Assembly (NCBI GenBank): GCA_963920705.1
Contig: CAWUCO010000289.1
Location: 434,001-498,000, forward strand
Source: Odiellus spinosus
Taxonomy: Eukaryota; Arthropoda; Arachnida; Opiliones; Phalangiidae
Reading direction: 5' to 3'
DNA length: 64,000 nucleotides
The position numbers were made by a program, and so were the translations under genes. The notes below the pieces were generated by a model. The model saw only the letters and a program-made list of their open reading frames with translations, did not search any database and was not told the DNA's origin. Shown here piece after piece: positions 23,801-34,689 of the stretch; positions within the stretch are counted from its first letter, which is position 1; each line of letters starts with the position of its first letter.

Positions 23801-24359
23801 TAAAATCAGGACTTTTAAGGTCTTCTTGTTAAGAGATCTTAAATATGGGTCTTTATAGTCTGAAATCGTATACGTAAATAGTCTTTTTACATCTTTGTGT
23901 AATAGTTCTTTAAGTTAGATATTTTGAGAATATTTAAGGCTAGAATCTTACAGTTAGCAAGATCGTCTTAACACGTCTTATCGAAAGAGGTCATCAAAAT
24001 TGAGTTTTTAAGTTTTCAAGAAGAACACTATTTTGGTCTTCGTATAAGATTGTGCAAAAATCCTTAAGTATGAGTGATGAGTTTAAGAGGTTATAAGAGC
24101 GGCAAAGAGGTCTTCCAACCAGACCATCTGGAAATGTCCTTGATTGAAGCTTTGATTAGATGAAACATTAATCTTAATTTGGTCTGAAAGTAAGAATCAT
24201 CTAAAAATAAAAGCATATAAAGAGGTCTGTGAAACGACTGATTTTGGTCTTGCGAATGAAAATTTAAACACCCAATCGGCTAAGAGCAATATCAGACTTG
24301 TTTAGGAGTTAAAAGAGCAAGAAAAGAGCTATTTTAGAGCAAATTATTTTCGTAAGGGT

Positions 24360-25797
24360 AGTACTTACGTTAAAGGTAACCTTTTCCTATTTGTTTCGTG
24401 GCAACAAGGCATTTCAACTAATATTTGTCCCTTTGTAAAAAGTAGTCTGGGTGAACTTTAGAGTTAGTTTGTCAATAAAAAAAAATAATTGCGTTGCAAA
24501 ATATTTTAATGTTGAAAAAAATTCGAAAACGTTTTCATTTAAAGTGACATGTGTGAACGTATCATTGTAAGTTGTATTAACAAGTTGAGTAACCAAATAA
24601 TTATCTCTCCGAGACACATAACCTAACCCTGTAGGCAACGACAAAGGCGTAGCCTATTATGGGTGGTTGCGAGAAGAAATACAATTATAAAGAAAAATAC
24701 AATTATACAGACACAGAGTAGAAAATGAATTAAAATTAAATTTGAACGACATTTGGAAAACGGCAGGAAAACTTCTCTCCCAAAATTTCGAAACTTACAC
24801 GAGTTAATGGTTGAAGCACCAAATTGTACGCGAAAAAGCTTTTCACAATCTTACGTTCATATTTAATTTTGAACTTAAAAACTTATCACCCTAAAATTAT
24901 GTTACCTGCTTAGGGAGATAAACTAATTTGCAAAGCATATATTTTGATTGCGGCTTTTAAAAATCGATGTAGCCGTGAAAAGGGCGAAATCCTTAGAATT
25001 TCCCTTACGAAAATGCAACGCAACGAGTAGGCATCTCTCACACAACTTTAGAGCTACCATCAGTTTTTGTAGCAACTCTCAAGCTACCACGCACAACCAG
25101 ATTTGTTAACCTTTTTTCGATTTATACTGAAATTGAAGGGTCGAAAAGTTGCTATTAAATCATTTAAAAATCACGCAACCAAAAGCAACCGAAACATTGG
25201 GTGTAACTATTTAGACCTGCGGAGAGTAATTCAGCGGAAAAGATTTTATAATAGAGATAGATCTGCACGAAAGTCGATAGTGGTTTTGACGATTTATATT
25301 AAAATGGAACTGTCCAAAAATTGCTTTCAATCAATTAAAAATAGCCCAACCAAAATTGAACATAAAATTACCCGAAAATTGTTTAAATATTGAGGCAGGC
25401 TAAGAGTTTAGCGGAAAAGACAAAAATCAAAGCTTTTTTCATAGAGATAGAACTGCATGAAGGTAAAACTGTTCAACACATAGCTAATTCTTTTCATATA
25501 TGACATGGCACCAAGAATATATATCACTCGAAAGGATTAATATTGCACGAGCGAGGAAGGAAAACTATTCCTCCATTTTTGTTACAGGTTCAGAGACTCA
25601 AAGTCACGAGATGATAAATTATTTTGTAAACAAAATCTAACTTATCAGTTTTAGGTACTCTTGCCTAATTAATTGATAGATCACTTTGGGATATTAGAAT
25701 ATGTCATTAATTATTATTAAAATGATAAATTACAATTGAACTTCTAAGATGGCAGCACTAAAGCGCCTTTTTTATCTTTTTTCTACAAGTTCAGCAA
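24360..25797. other. Non-coding; contains a diverged 174-bp tandem duplication
   Basis: 25117-25270 and 25290-25450 share CGATTTATAnTnAAATtGAA, AAAATnnCnCAACCAAAA and ATAGAGATAGAnCTGCA blocks. The short open frame at 25103-25393 reads through the duplication and is not supported as a gene. Confidence 0.6.
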
Positions 25798-27851
25798 AAG
25801 AACAACAGCAACTCCCCATAAGAGTCTGGGTCCACGTAATGTTAAAAATTTTCGTCTCTTTTATGATAAATTCGTATTATATTATTAAAATAGGGTAGTT
25901 GGGGGATAATTTAAAGCTAAAATTCGAGCTCACAACTGTAAATTTTGGGAATTACAACGAATGGAAGGTTTCTTCCATAATGTAAAGAATAGGAAGAATC
26001 TATGACTTCCGTGCCGGATATGAAAGCCTTCCCCCACACGAAAATCTTGAACGGTTATTATTTTAGATTCATAATTATGTTAGGAAAATATTAGGAAAGA
26101 ATTATTTTGTAACTGCCACGGGTATAGTGCTGGCGGCAAAATTAAATTCGTATATTTTTGGTCTACTATGCCTCGAAATCCTCGAAAACGCCTGTAGAAG
26201 TGTTCCACTTGTCAAGCATTCATGCAGTAGGCTTTTGCTAGCTTTACAGGGGCCGTGCAAAGACTATATAGCTTACTTGAATAGTCTTTGGTGTATAAGA
26301 AACTCGAAAAATAAATAGAGAAATCATACCAATTAGAAGATACTGGAGTAGTATCTTTAATTTTTATTTCATATTAAACAAATGACACTTGTATAAAACG
26401 GACAAATTATTCATTTAACGCTAAGGTTTTCTACGTTTAACGTATGTCTGGTAGTTCAAGCTCAGTGGCATCTTCACACACTATACGCAATTTTGACTGG
26501 TACCAACTGCCTCGATCTTCATGGCGACGATAACCAAGATACCAGATTACGCTGCTAACGTGAACACAAGTACCTATCGTCAAACTACCACCTTTGCAAT
26601 TGCAATACCAGCCTTTAATGGCATTTGCACCTGTCCCGTTCGGTACATAACGAATTAGAGCTTGGTGAACAGCTGAGGTGGAAAATTGACCAGGCACGCG
26701 TATACGAATTAAGTCATGTTCAACTTTGGACACTTCGACGCTGAAAGAGCCGGATTTCTCTATAGTCAACGCCACATAAGATTCAGCGCGTTTCGTTTTA
26801 AAGTCGCTCATTACCACCTCACGTACATCACTTTCACGAAGTACAGGGAAGTCTTGAAATTCACTATCCTCAATTCGTTGCCATTTAGACGGTTTGCGAA
26901 GCAGATTATCGCGCTCAACTACTTCCTTAAGAGGATTTTCTTTCGTAGAGACTGCCAGCATTTTTTCGACGGAGTCTTCCCAGGAACCTTTAAGATGTAA
27001 CTCCGGGTGGTAGGCGTTCAACAGCGCAGCAGCAATTTGAAGAAGTTCCGGAACTAATGGTAACATATGCACAGGTATACGGTTTTGAAAAAAACGATAC
27101 ACCGTCTGCAAATGCCCATTCCTAACTTCAACCGGCCACCTGAGGTACGTTACTTGTCGGGAACGATTAACTTCTTGCGTGTTTACTTGCTTCTCGCCTT
27201 TAGACAAGAACGAAGGCATTTGTAAATCCACACCCAGTTCAGTCAGTACGCTGTTGGAGTCTCGAAAACCGCGGTCTGCCAGTACAACGTCACCAACTTG
27301 AAAGAAAGACTGGAGTTCTTCTCTCTTTTTGATAGAATGGTTTAAAATGCGCGCGTCGTTATTGCGGCCATTAGCAAAGTAGGGTCCGATTATATCTATT
27401 ATGTAACCCGTAGTTGTTACCATTAACATTGACTTGAGGATATGCTGGCCTTTGTGCACACAGAAGGATTTGTGAAGAACGGTATAGTCCTTGGATCTTC
27501 CAACCTTGATATAGGTGCCATCTACAATGGTAATAAGACAATTAGGCTTGTTGTTAGCAAAGAGTTTTACTGCTGCTCCAGATTGATGGTTTGTTATCAG
27601 ATTGTCACGTGATAAGTGTTGCAGGCCAAAATGATGTGGCACGAAATGCTCCGATAAAGCCATAATAACCGCTTTTACCGTGTTTGATACCGATCTTTCA
27701 GTTAAATGAAATAAAGTTGATAACACCTTATTGGAGATACCCAATCGTAATTTCACCAATAATACTGCTAGAGCTGTCTTCGACGAACAGCATCTGATGG
27801 TACGAATAATGTCCTCAATAGTCGAATGCAACTCTAGGAACTCGTGCAGGG
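25798..27851 (-). repeat. Left arm of a giant near-perfect palindrome
   Basis: Inverted copy of 28795-30848. Both arms are 2,054 bases, so there is no net indel. They differ by few substitutions (about 11 amino acid changes in 467 aligned residues). The 943-bp loop holds the N-terminal part of the plus-strand gene. The arms reach 640 bases past the stop codon, so they include the element's 3' region. Confidence 0.95.
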
Positions 27852-27927
27852 TAAATATTAAAGACGTCTTTAATATTTTTTGCCAGCCAGGTTGGCGAAA
27901 AATAATTATACCTGTTTTTATAAACAT
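26437..27927 (-). pseudogene. N-terminally truncated DDE transposase copy in the palindrome
   Basis: A 496-residue open frame, of which the first 26 or so residues (before LHEFLELHST) read through loop sequence unrelated to the gene. The rest matches the plus copy from about residue 260 on. It keeps the first catalytic Asp (TIVDGTYIKV), the second (VLADRGF), the Glu (VEVRNGHLQ) and the C-terminal SWIM-like CxC...CxH motif. The N-terminal zinc-binding region is missing. It is therefore complementary to the plus copy, which has the N-terminus but lacks the first Asp. Confidence 0.8.
27854..27877. repeat. Perfect 24-bp palindrome at the palindrome-arm junction
   Basis: A perfect dyad centred on GACGTC, three bases inside the inner end of the left arm. 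A short dyad at the junction of a large inverted duplication is what template switching or fold-back repair would leave, but that is inference. Confidence 0.85.
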
Positions 27928-28016
27928 TAAAAAAATTGTAATATCTGGTTTGAACCATGATCTTAAGAACTTTCCTTATCAATAACATCAATGTGAGAGT
28001 CACTTGGAATTTGGAG

Positions 28017-30209
28017 ATGGCTCCAAATACATGTTACGCGTGCAATCGGAAAGTTACCAATAGTACAAGTAGAGGTATAGGCACTCACGTAAAGGCTGGC
28101 TTTGCTCGTTTTCTTCGTTTTAGTAAAGGGTTATTACCACTTGTAATTAATAGCAAAACAACGAAGATTTGTTTAAAGTGCTCGGGTCTGTCACGAAAGT
28201 TTCAAACGTTCTTAAATGCTAGCAAATCGTCCTTCAGTAGTGATCATGGCTCTTCAACGTCATCGTCTTCACCACAAAAACGAAGACAAATGACGCAAGT
28301 ATCTAATCCATCAACGTCAACAGTACCTGAGCCATCAACGTCCACAGTACCTGAACCAACAAAGTCCACAGTATCTAATCCATCACCGTCACCAATACCT
28401 CAGCCATCAACGTCGCAATTACCACGAAAGCGTACGTCATCAAACACTATTGCCATAAAGCACAGTTGTGTTCGGCCCCTGCCAAAGACTTGCTTCATTT
28501 GCGGTGTTAGTACACGAACCAGGGTAAAAGCCGAAGTGAGAACAAGTATATTTGTGGAAAGAGCCATATTTATTCATCGGGACAACCGAATGTGCTCCAC
28601 GCATCTCGTTAACGGAGAGCTTCCCACCGAAATAATTGCTGGAATTCAGGTTTCCGCTAGATCAACCATTATGACTGCCACGGACATTGAGCAACTATTA
28701 CAGGACCTCAGGAAATGTGTTAACGACCTACGGACGCCGAGCTTTGACAACTTCATACAAAGTGATGAAGACTGTAAAGTATTAACTTCATTGTCCCTGC
28801 ACGAGTTCCTAGAGTTGCATTCGACTATTGAGGACATTATTCGTACCATCAGATGCTGTTCGTCGAAGACAGCTCTAGCAGTATTATTGGTGAAATTACG
28901 ATTGGGTATCTCCAATAAGGTGTTATCAACTTTATTTCATTCAACTGAAAGATTGGTATCAAACACGGTAAAAGCGGTTATTATGGCTTTATCGGAGCAT
29001 TTCGTGCCACATCATTTTGGCCTGCAACACTTACCACGTGACAATCTGATAACAAACCATCAATCTGGAGCAGCAGTAAAACCCTTTGCTAACAACAAGC
29101 CTAATTGTCTTATTACCATTGCAGAAGGCACCTATATCAAGGTTGGAAGATCCAAGGACTTTACCGTTCTTCACAAATCCTTCTGTGTGCACAAAGGCCA
29201 GCATATCCTCAAGCCAATGTTAATGGTAACAACTACGGGTTACATAATAGATATAATCGGACCCTACTTTGCTAATGGCCGCAATAACGACGCGCGCATT
29301 TTAAACCATTCTATCAAAAAGAGAGAAGAACTCCAGTCTTTCTTTCAAGTTGGTGACGTTGTACTGGCAGACCGCGGTTTTCGAGACTCCAACAGCGTAC
29401 TGACTGAACTGGGTGTGGATTTACAAATGCCTTCGTTCTTGTCTAAAGGCGAGAAGCAAGTAAACACGCAAGAAGTTAATCGTTCCCGACAAGTAACGTA
29501 CCTCAGGTGGCCGGTTGAAGTTAGGAATGGGCATTTGCAGACGGTGTATCGTTTTTTTCAAAACCGTATATCTGTGCATATGTTACCATTAGTTCCGGAA
29601 CTTCTTCAAATTGCTGCTGCGCTGTTGAACGCCTACCACCCGGAGTTACATCTTAAAGGTTCCTGGGAAGACTCCGTCGAAAAAATGCTGGCAGTCTCTA
29701 CGAAAGAAAATCCTCTTAAGGAAGTAGTTGAGCGCGATAATCTGCTTCGCAAACCGTCTAAATGGCAACGAATTGAGGATAGTGAATTTCAAGACTTCCC
29801 TGTACTTCGTGAAAGTGATGTACGTGAGGTGGTAATGAGCGACTTTAAAACGAAACGCGCTGAATCTTATGTGGCGTTGACTATAGAGAAATCCGGCTCT
29901 TTCAGCGTCGAAGTGTCCAAAGTTGAACATGACTTAATTCGTATACGCGTGCCTGGTCAATTTTCCACCTCAGCTGTTCACCAAGCTCTAATTCGTTATG
30001 TACCGAACGGGACAGGTGCAAATGCCATTAAAGGCTGGTATTGCAATTGCAAAGGTGGTAGTTTGACGATAGGTACTTGTGTTCACGTTAGCAGCGTAAT
30101 CTGGTATCTTGGTTATCGTCGCCATGTAGATCGAGGCAGTTGGTACCAGTCAAAATTGCGTGTAGTGTGTGAAGATGCCACTGAGCTTGAACTACCAGAC
30201 ATACGTTAA
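28017..30209 (+). CDS. DDE_4-type transposase with N-terminal zinc motifs and SWIM-like C-terminus
   Basis: I start at ATG 28017 (MAPNTCYACNRK), giving 730 residues; an in-frame upstream start at 27957 adds 20 residues with no family look. Zinc pairs: C6-C9 with ICLKC at about 51-55, then CFIC at about 159 with CSTH near 192, separated by a Ser/Pro/Thr repeat linker. The catalytic core has the usual DGTYIKV segment, but here it reads IAEGTYIKV: the first acidic Asp (position 370) is Glu. The second Asp is 452 (ADRGF) and the Glu is 501 (VEVRNGHLQ). The C-terminus has WYCNCKG...GTCVHVSSVIWYLGY (about 673-697), a SWIM-like motif common in invertebrate ISL2EU-like transposases. AATAAA follows near 30279. 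Likely catalytically dead despite an intact frame. Confidence 0.85.
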   Translation: MAPNTCYACNRKVTNSTSRGIGTHVKAGFARFLRFSKGLLPLVINSKTTKICLKCSGLSRKFQTFLNASKSSFSSDHGSSTSSSSPQKRRQMTQVSNPSTSTVPEPSTSTVPEPTKSTVSNPSPSPIPQPSTSQLPRKRTSSNTIAIKHSCVRPLPKTCFICGVSTRTRVKAEVRTSIFVERAIFIHRDNRMCSTHLVNGELPTEIIAGIQVSARSTIMTATDIEQLLQDLRKCVNDLRTPSFDNFIQSDEDCKVLTSLSLHEFLELHSTIEDIIRTIRCCSSKTALAVLLVKLRLGISNKVLSTLFHSTERLVSNTVKAVIMALSEHFVPHHFGLQHLPRDNLITNHQSGAAVKPFANNKPNCLITIAEGTYIKVGRSKDFTVLHKSFCVHKGQHILKPMLMVTTTGYIIDIIGPYFANGRNNDARILNHSIKKREELQSFFQVGDVVLADRGFRDSNSVLTELGVDLQMPSFLSKGEKQVNTQEVNRSRQVTYLRWPVEVRNGHLQTVYRFFQNRISVHMLPLVPELLQIAAALLNAYHPELHLKGSWEDSVEKMLAVSTKENPLKEVVERDNLLRKPSKWQRIEDSEFQDFPVLRESDVREVVMSDFKTKRAESYVALTIEKSGSFSVEVSKVEHDLIRIRVPGQFSTSAVHQALIRYVPNGTGANAIKGWYCNCKGGSLTIGTCVHVSSVIWYLGYRRHVDRGSWYQSKLRVVCEDATELELPDIR

Positions 30210-30848
30210 ACGTAGAAAACCTTAGCGTTAAATGAATAATTTGTCCGTTTTATACAAGTGTGTTTTGTTTAATATGAAATAAAAATTAAAGATACTACTC
30301 CAGTATCTTCTAATTGGTATGATTTCTCTATTTATTTTTCGAGTTTCTTATACACCAAAGACTATTCAAGTAAGCTATATAGTCTTTGCACGGCCCCTGT
30401 AAAGCTAGCAAAAGCCTACTGCATGGATGCTTGACAAGTGGAACACTTCTACAGGCGTTTTCGAGGATTTCGAGGCATAGTAGACCAAAAATATACGAAT
30501 TTCATTTTGCCGCCAGCACTATACCCGTGGCAGTTACAAAATAATTCTTTCCTAATATTTTCCTAACATAATTATGAATCTAAAATAATAACCGTTCAAG
30601 ATTTTCGTGTGGGGGAAGGCTTTCATATCCGGCACGGAAGTCATAGATTCTTCCTATTCTTTACATTATGGAAGAAACCTTCCATTCGTTGTAATTCCCA
30701 AAATTTACAGTTGTGAGCTCGAATTTTAGCTTTAAATTATCCCCCAACTACCCTATTTTAATAATATAATACGAATTTATCATAAAAGAGACGAAAATTT
30801 TTAACATTACGTGGACCCAGACTCTTATGGGGAGTTGCTGTTGTTCTT
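28795..30848 (+). repeat. Right arm of the giant palindrome
   Basis: Same length as the left arm (2,054 bases). It ends at TTGCTGTTGTTCTTT (30848), where the two flanks stop matching; this may be the element's 3' terminus. No inverted copy of that terminus is evident near 27850-28010. Confidence 0.95.
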
Positions 30849-31490
30849 TAAAAGGACTTACTCACCCAATTACTTAATTTAGTTTTAAGGTTCATTTACT
30901 TATATTAATTTGTTTTATATTCATATAATTTTATGATTATTTAAATAAATATTGCTAATAAAGTGATAGATGGCTTTACTCTTATTCTATACTATTATTA
31001 ATTTTAAAATTTATTTTATTTGTGTTTAGATAAACTTACTTTTCTTATAAATATAAAATGTTTACCTTTATAATACTCAAATTTGATAAAATTTATCAAA
31101 ACTTTTTTTTTGTTAAACATAATGTAAATTTTCTAGCCATAGGTGGCAGTGGTGTAGGAAGATGCTTCAACAGAACAAAATATCCTTCTCAAAGCATCGG
31201 GTCAGTAATGCGCGAAAAAATAGTAATACAAGGTGGTTTTGTCCCTCCGTCAAAGTGGTATACCACGTGATCCGCGTAATTTCTGAGTATTTACAATAAG
31301 GCTTCCATTCTAGGAAGCCAGTAGTCTTTCCACCACCGATTACAGTGCGTACACAATTTCTCTATCCGTTATCCTTACGAATTCTTTATTTATAGGGTTA
31401 TTGAGGGCCTCGCTTTACGCGCGATGACCATCACGTTTGGTGAACATTTGCCTGCAGCTGGTTCACTCTCTTTAATTCAATTTAATTTGG
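30849..31490. other. Non-coding, first unit of a diverged duplication
   Basis: 31170-31480 resembles 31810-32060 (shared ATAGTAnTACAAGGT, TTATTTATAGGGnTATTGAG, TTTGCCTGCAGCTG-like blocks), about 610-640 bases apart. A third partial block lies near 32150-32200. No coding signal. Confidence 0.5.
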
Positions 31491-31503
31491 CAGAGCGTAT
31501 AAA

Positions 31504-31622
31504 CATGGACTAATTATAGTATACACAGGGACGAGTGGCAGACACAGATTTCCCTTATAGCGCCGCGTCCTAGTCTTGTTAAATGTCGTGCCCTGTTTTT
31601 ACTATACTATAATTAGTCCATG
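31504..31622. mobile_element. 119-bp MITE with 7-bp target duplication
   Basis: Perfect 20-bp inverted ends CATGGACTAATTATAGTATA. The flanks are GTATAAA on both sides (31497-31503 and 31623-31629). It sits in the spacer of the duplication above and is absent from the second unit. Because the terminus is itself palindromic (CCATGG), the exact boundary could shift by a base. Confidence 0.9.
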
Positions 31623-31629
31623 GTATAAA

Positions 31630-34440
31630 CCTACTCTTTCCTTTATCTCTGAAAATTGTTTACTTATTAATGAAGGGAGTGTTGCTGAGTAAAACGATGA
31701 CCTTTGTACCGTTACAATCTGGGCCCTATAGAGAATCGGTGTATGGAGGTAGAAAAACTTGATTTTCTCCTCCGGTATATAAACGGTCCGTGCCGGTACA
31801 AAATATTCCTCTCAAAACCCAGTAAAGCGCTAGGAAAATAATAGTACAAGGTCGTTTGTTATTTTTTTTACCCTTTTTGGAGTACTTTAGGAGATCTACA
31901 GTTTACAACAAAGTTTCTTTATTTGAATCCAACATATAGTTTGCAGCGCGTACAAACCTACGGTATCCGTTAGCTCTGTTTATTTATAGGGATATTGAGA
32001 GCCTTGATTTACGCAAGCTCACAATCGTGATTGAAGACCATTTTCCTGCAGCTGATATCCAATCTCGTGTTGAAACCGATATATGTGTTTTTGCACCCGA
32101 GAGTAAAAGGATGACCTTGAACCATTACAATTCTGGAATCTAGAGATTGAAAAACGAGTTCTTTTCTAGTCTGGTATACAAAGGGACCGTGGCTCCAGGA
32201 TTGAACAGGCTCTATCTAATGGCAGTATTTGTTGGTTCCAAGATTGGGGAAATCCTATATTTGGTGCTAGCCTTAAAAACCTGGTACATTTCCCCCAAAA
32301 ACAGGTTCTATTTACCGCCGATTATTTAACCTTCCAAGGCTGAAGAATAGTATAGGATTTCCCTTTTTATAGAAATATAATATTTAAACGAAGCGCGCCA
32401 TGAGGCTACACAAATTAATCTTCAACGTGTACTTAAAATTTTTTAAAATAAATATTGAGTATGTTCCCAAGCTATTATGAGATAAAAGTTTAACGGGATT
32501 AAAATGAATACATATTGGAAAAGATCATTCCGTTCATTTTTATATATGAATTCCCGCCTCATATTGTTATGTAGCATAAGTGTGTACGTGCTGCAAACTA
32601 AGGTGGACTATAATAAAGAGGGTTGGCTACATAGAATTACAATAAAGTGGCACATCCACTGTGAAAATTTCCAAAAATACATGGAAAATTCACTGAACAC
32701 GTGGTATAACATTGACGGAAGGGAAAAATAACTAAACAATCCGACCTTGTAATATTATTTTCCTCGCGGCTTTGCTGAATTTGGCATTTTGTACTGTAGA
32801 GTTCAAGCGAATTCTGGTCAAGCTTGAATAATATTTTTGGTAGAAAAAAACAATCGTTAAAATCCCCCAAAATCAGCCAATTTTGTAGAAAAATTCCTTT
32901 ATCCCAAACAGCCCAACCAGTATGTATACATTTTTGCCGGATATTTTTCACTGGGGGCCGCCGTTATCTCCCAACCAAAAGGATAAAGCGGACTTTCGTG
33001 ACGTTTCGCACCTTTTCTAGCTTTATGCCTCGTAGAGAATATTTTCCTACCGCAAAAAAAGGGGGATGACACGCCCATCCGCAAAAGGTCTTTAGTTATG
33101 TTCAATTTACAAAAATTTCCAAGCTGAAGCTGATACATATTGCGAAACTACTCTCTGCAGCACAACATAGTTGAGGAAATAAAGAAAAAGGCAGGAAGAA
33201 AGAAGGGAGCTTAGTTTATACGTGTTGAAAGATAAAGCTGATTCTCCAGTCTACGCATTATTTACTTCGATTTGATGTGAACCTGTTCCACTTTCATTCA
33301 ACCTTCATCCCCTCACCTCAGCCAATATCAGTTGACAGAGGTTAATGAATTGCGAGCTTATAACGGCTCTGAGATTTCACTGCTGATCAGTAATACTGGT
33401 ATAGCAATATGTCGCCGCTTTTATGGACACAAGGGAAGAGGGCGATAGAAGGAAGCTTTTTAGTTAGGATGCTTATGACTCTCCCTTTCCCAAAGGTTTT
33501 TCACAAAAACCAGTTGGCGGAGACTACTTTTCCTTTACGAAATGAATCATTACGTAACAATCCGCCTAAGGTTTTATCTTTACGCCAGTTTAGCTTGAAC
33601 AGATTTATATATATTTATAGATACATATATTTATTTTTCGATTATGAAAATTAAAGTTAAATAAGGTTCTCTTGTCATCATTGTATATTTAAATAAAAAT
33701 TACTGTTTGATAGTGAAGATTATTGGTAATTTAATAATTATACCATATAAAATAGTGTTCAGGGAAAAATTACAAAGGGCAAGAAATAACAAAACCAAAA
33801 AAAGTACTACAAAATAAAATCCAAATATATAAACTAGCAAATGCAAGAAAATAAATTTCATTTAAAGAAAAATTTGGAGAAAAACGTACAAAAACTACCA
33901 AAAATAAAATTAAAGAAAAATTTCAAAATTTAAAAACTTTCGTATGGGTAGAAAAAATATACATAAAAACAAATACTACCAAATATAATTCATTGTTAAA
34001 AAGTGGAAACATATACTTGAAAACAAAAAGAAATTGAAAATGTGAACCGATTAAACTTCAAAATGAATTAATATAACACGATCTGAATGGATAATACATT
34101 GGGAACAATCAATTATTTATGGATTATGACGTACCACATAATAATCCTGTAAAAACACCAAAACTCGTCAATATAAATTATATCGTAGTTACGAATCTCC
34201 GTGAATTATCGTTAAGAGTTTGGTTTTTTAGCCACTCTTACTATGACCCGTGCTGTCTGAAGTCAGATGTCCCAAGAAATGACGAAAATCGTCAAAGAGT
34301 AGAAAAATTAGTAATCGTGTAAGTTTAAACCACAAATAACGCATAAATAGCTTTTAAGTATATGTAAATTACTAATTATTACATTAATTTGACTGAACAA
34401 AGTAATGAAATACATTCGTCTACTCATTCTCTTTCCATCT
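31630..34440. other. Non-coding repeat-rich stretch
   Basis: Contains the second duplication unit (31810-32060), a family C copy (33270-33400, minus) and A-rich sequence (33760-34080). Open frames of 60-104 codons at 32504-33654 overlap on both strands with no domain or splice support. Confidence 0.5.
33270..33400 (-). repeat. Family C dispersed repeat, copy 1
   Basis: The minus strand carries ACTGATCAGCAGT, then CAATTCATTAACC, then GTCAACTGATATTGG. The same order occurs at 47305-47420 (plus), and its second half at 38015-38100 (plus). Confidence 0.6.
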
Positions 34441-34469
34441 ATCCTATTACATTTTTTTTTTATCCTTTT

Positions 34470-34556
34470 TGACCCCACCAGGGTTCGAACCTGGATTGTA
34501 ATTGATTATTAAATTTGCGTATATTTGACGGCTTTAACCGCTCGACCACGGCACTA
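34470..34556 (-). tRNA. tRNA pseudogene or tRNA-derived SINE head
   Basis: The minus strand has an A-box-like TGGTCGAGCGGTTAA and a perfect B box in a closed T arm (CCAGGTTCGAACCCTGG). The 3' end TGGGGTCA does not pair with the 5' GTGCCGTGG, and the anticodon arm is not convincing. So it is probably a tRNA(Leu/Ser)-derived SINE or a decayed tRNA, still with Pol III promoter boxes. An A-rich run follows on the minus strand. Confidence 0.5.
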
Positions 34557-34689
34557 TGACTAAAGTTTGCCACACGTCCTATATAAGCAAATATTAAATT
34601 ATTTTTAAACCAAGAAACAGGAAGTCGCGTATGACAAAACCAAGCTAAAAAATCTTTTAAAACTTGGAGGATGGAAAACATTAAAAACA

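Larger units (their letters stand above)
20414..24358. mobile_element. Large non-autonomous element, piggyBac-like ends
   Basis: Inverted ends CCCTTACGAAAATAATT (20414) and its inverse (ending 24358). The left flank is TTAA; the right flank is TAGT, so the TTAA duplication is only seen on one side. TTAA plus CCCT suits piggyBac. Inside: a long hairpin, GACGTCT-rich repeats (20735-20815), a 73-bp array and no recognisable transposase. A CCCTTACGAAAATG near 25002 shows another end-like copy outside. Confidence 0.55.

Noticed and set aside
27911-27957. Shared bidirectional promoter between the two transposase copies
   Set aside because: The minus copy has no true N-terminus; its first codons are read-through of the loop, so head-to-head order reflects the inverted duplication.
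32504-33138. Cluster of 75-104 codon frames on both strands
   Set aside because: They overlap each other, have no motif, splice support or second copy, and lie in repeat-derived DNA.
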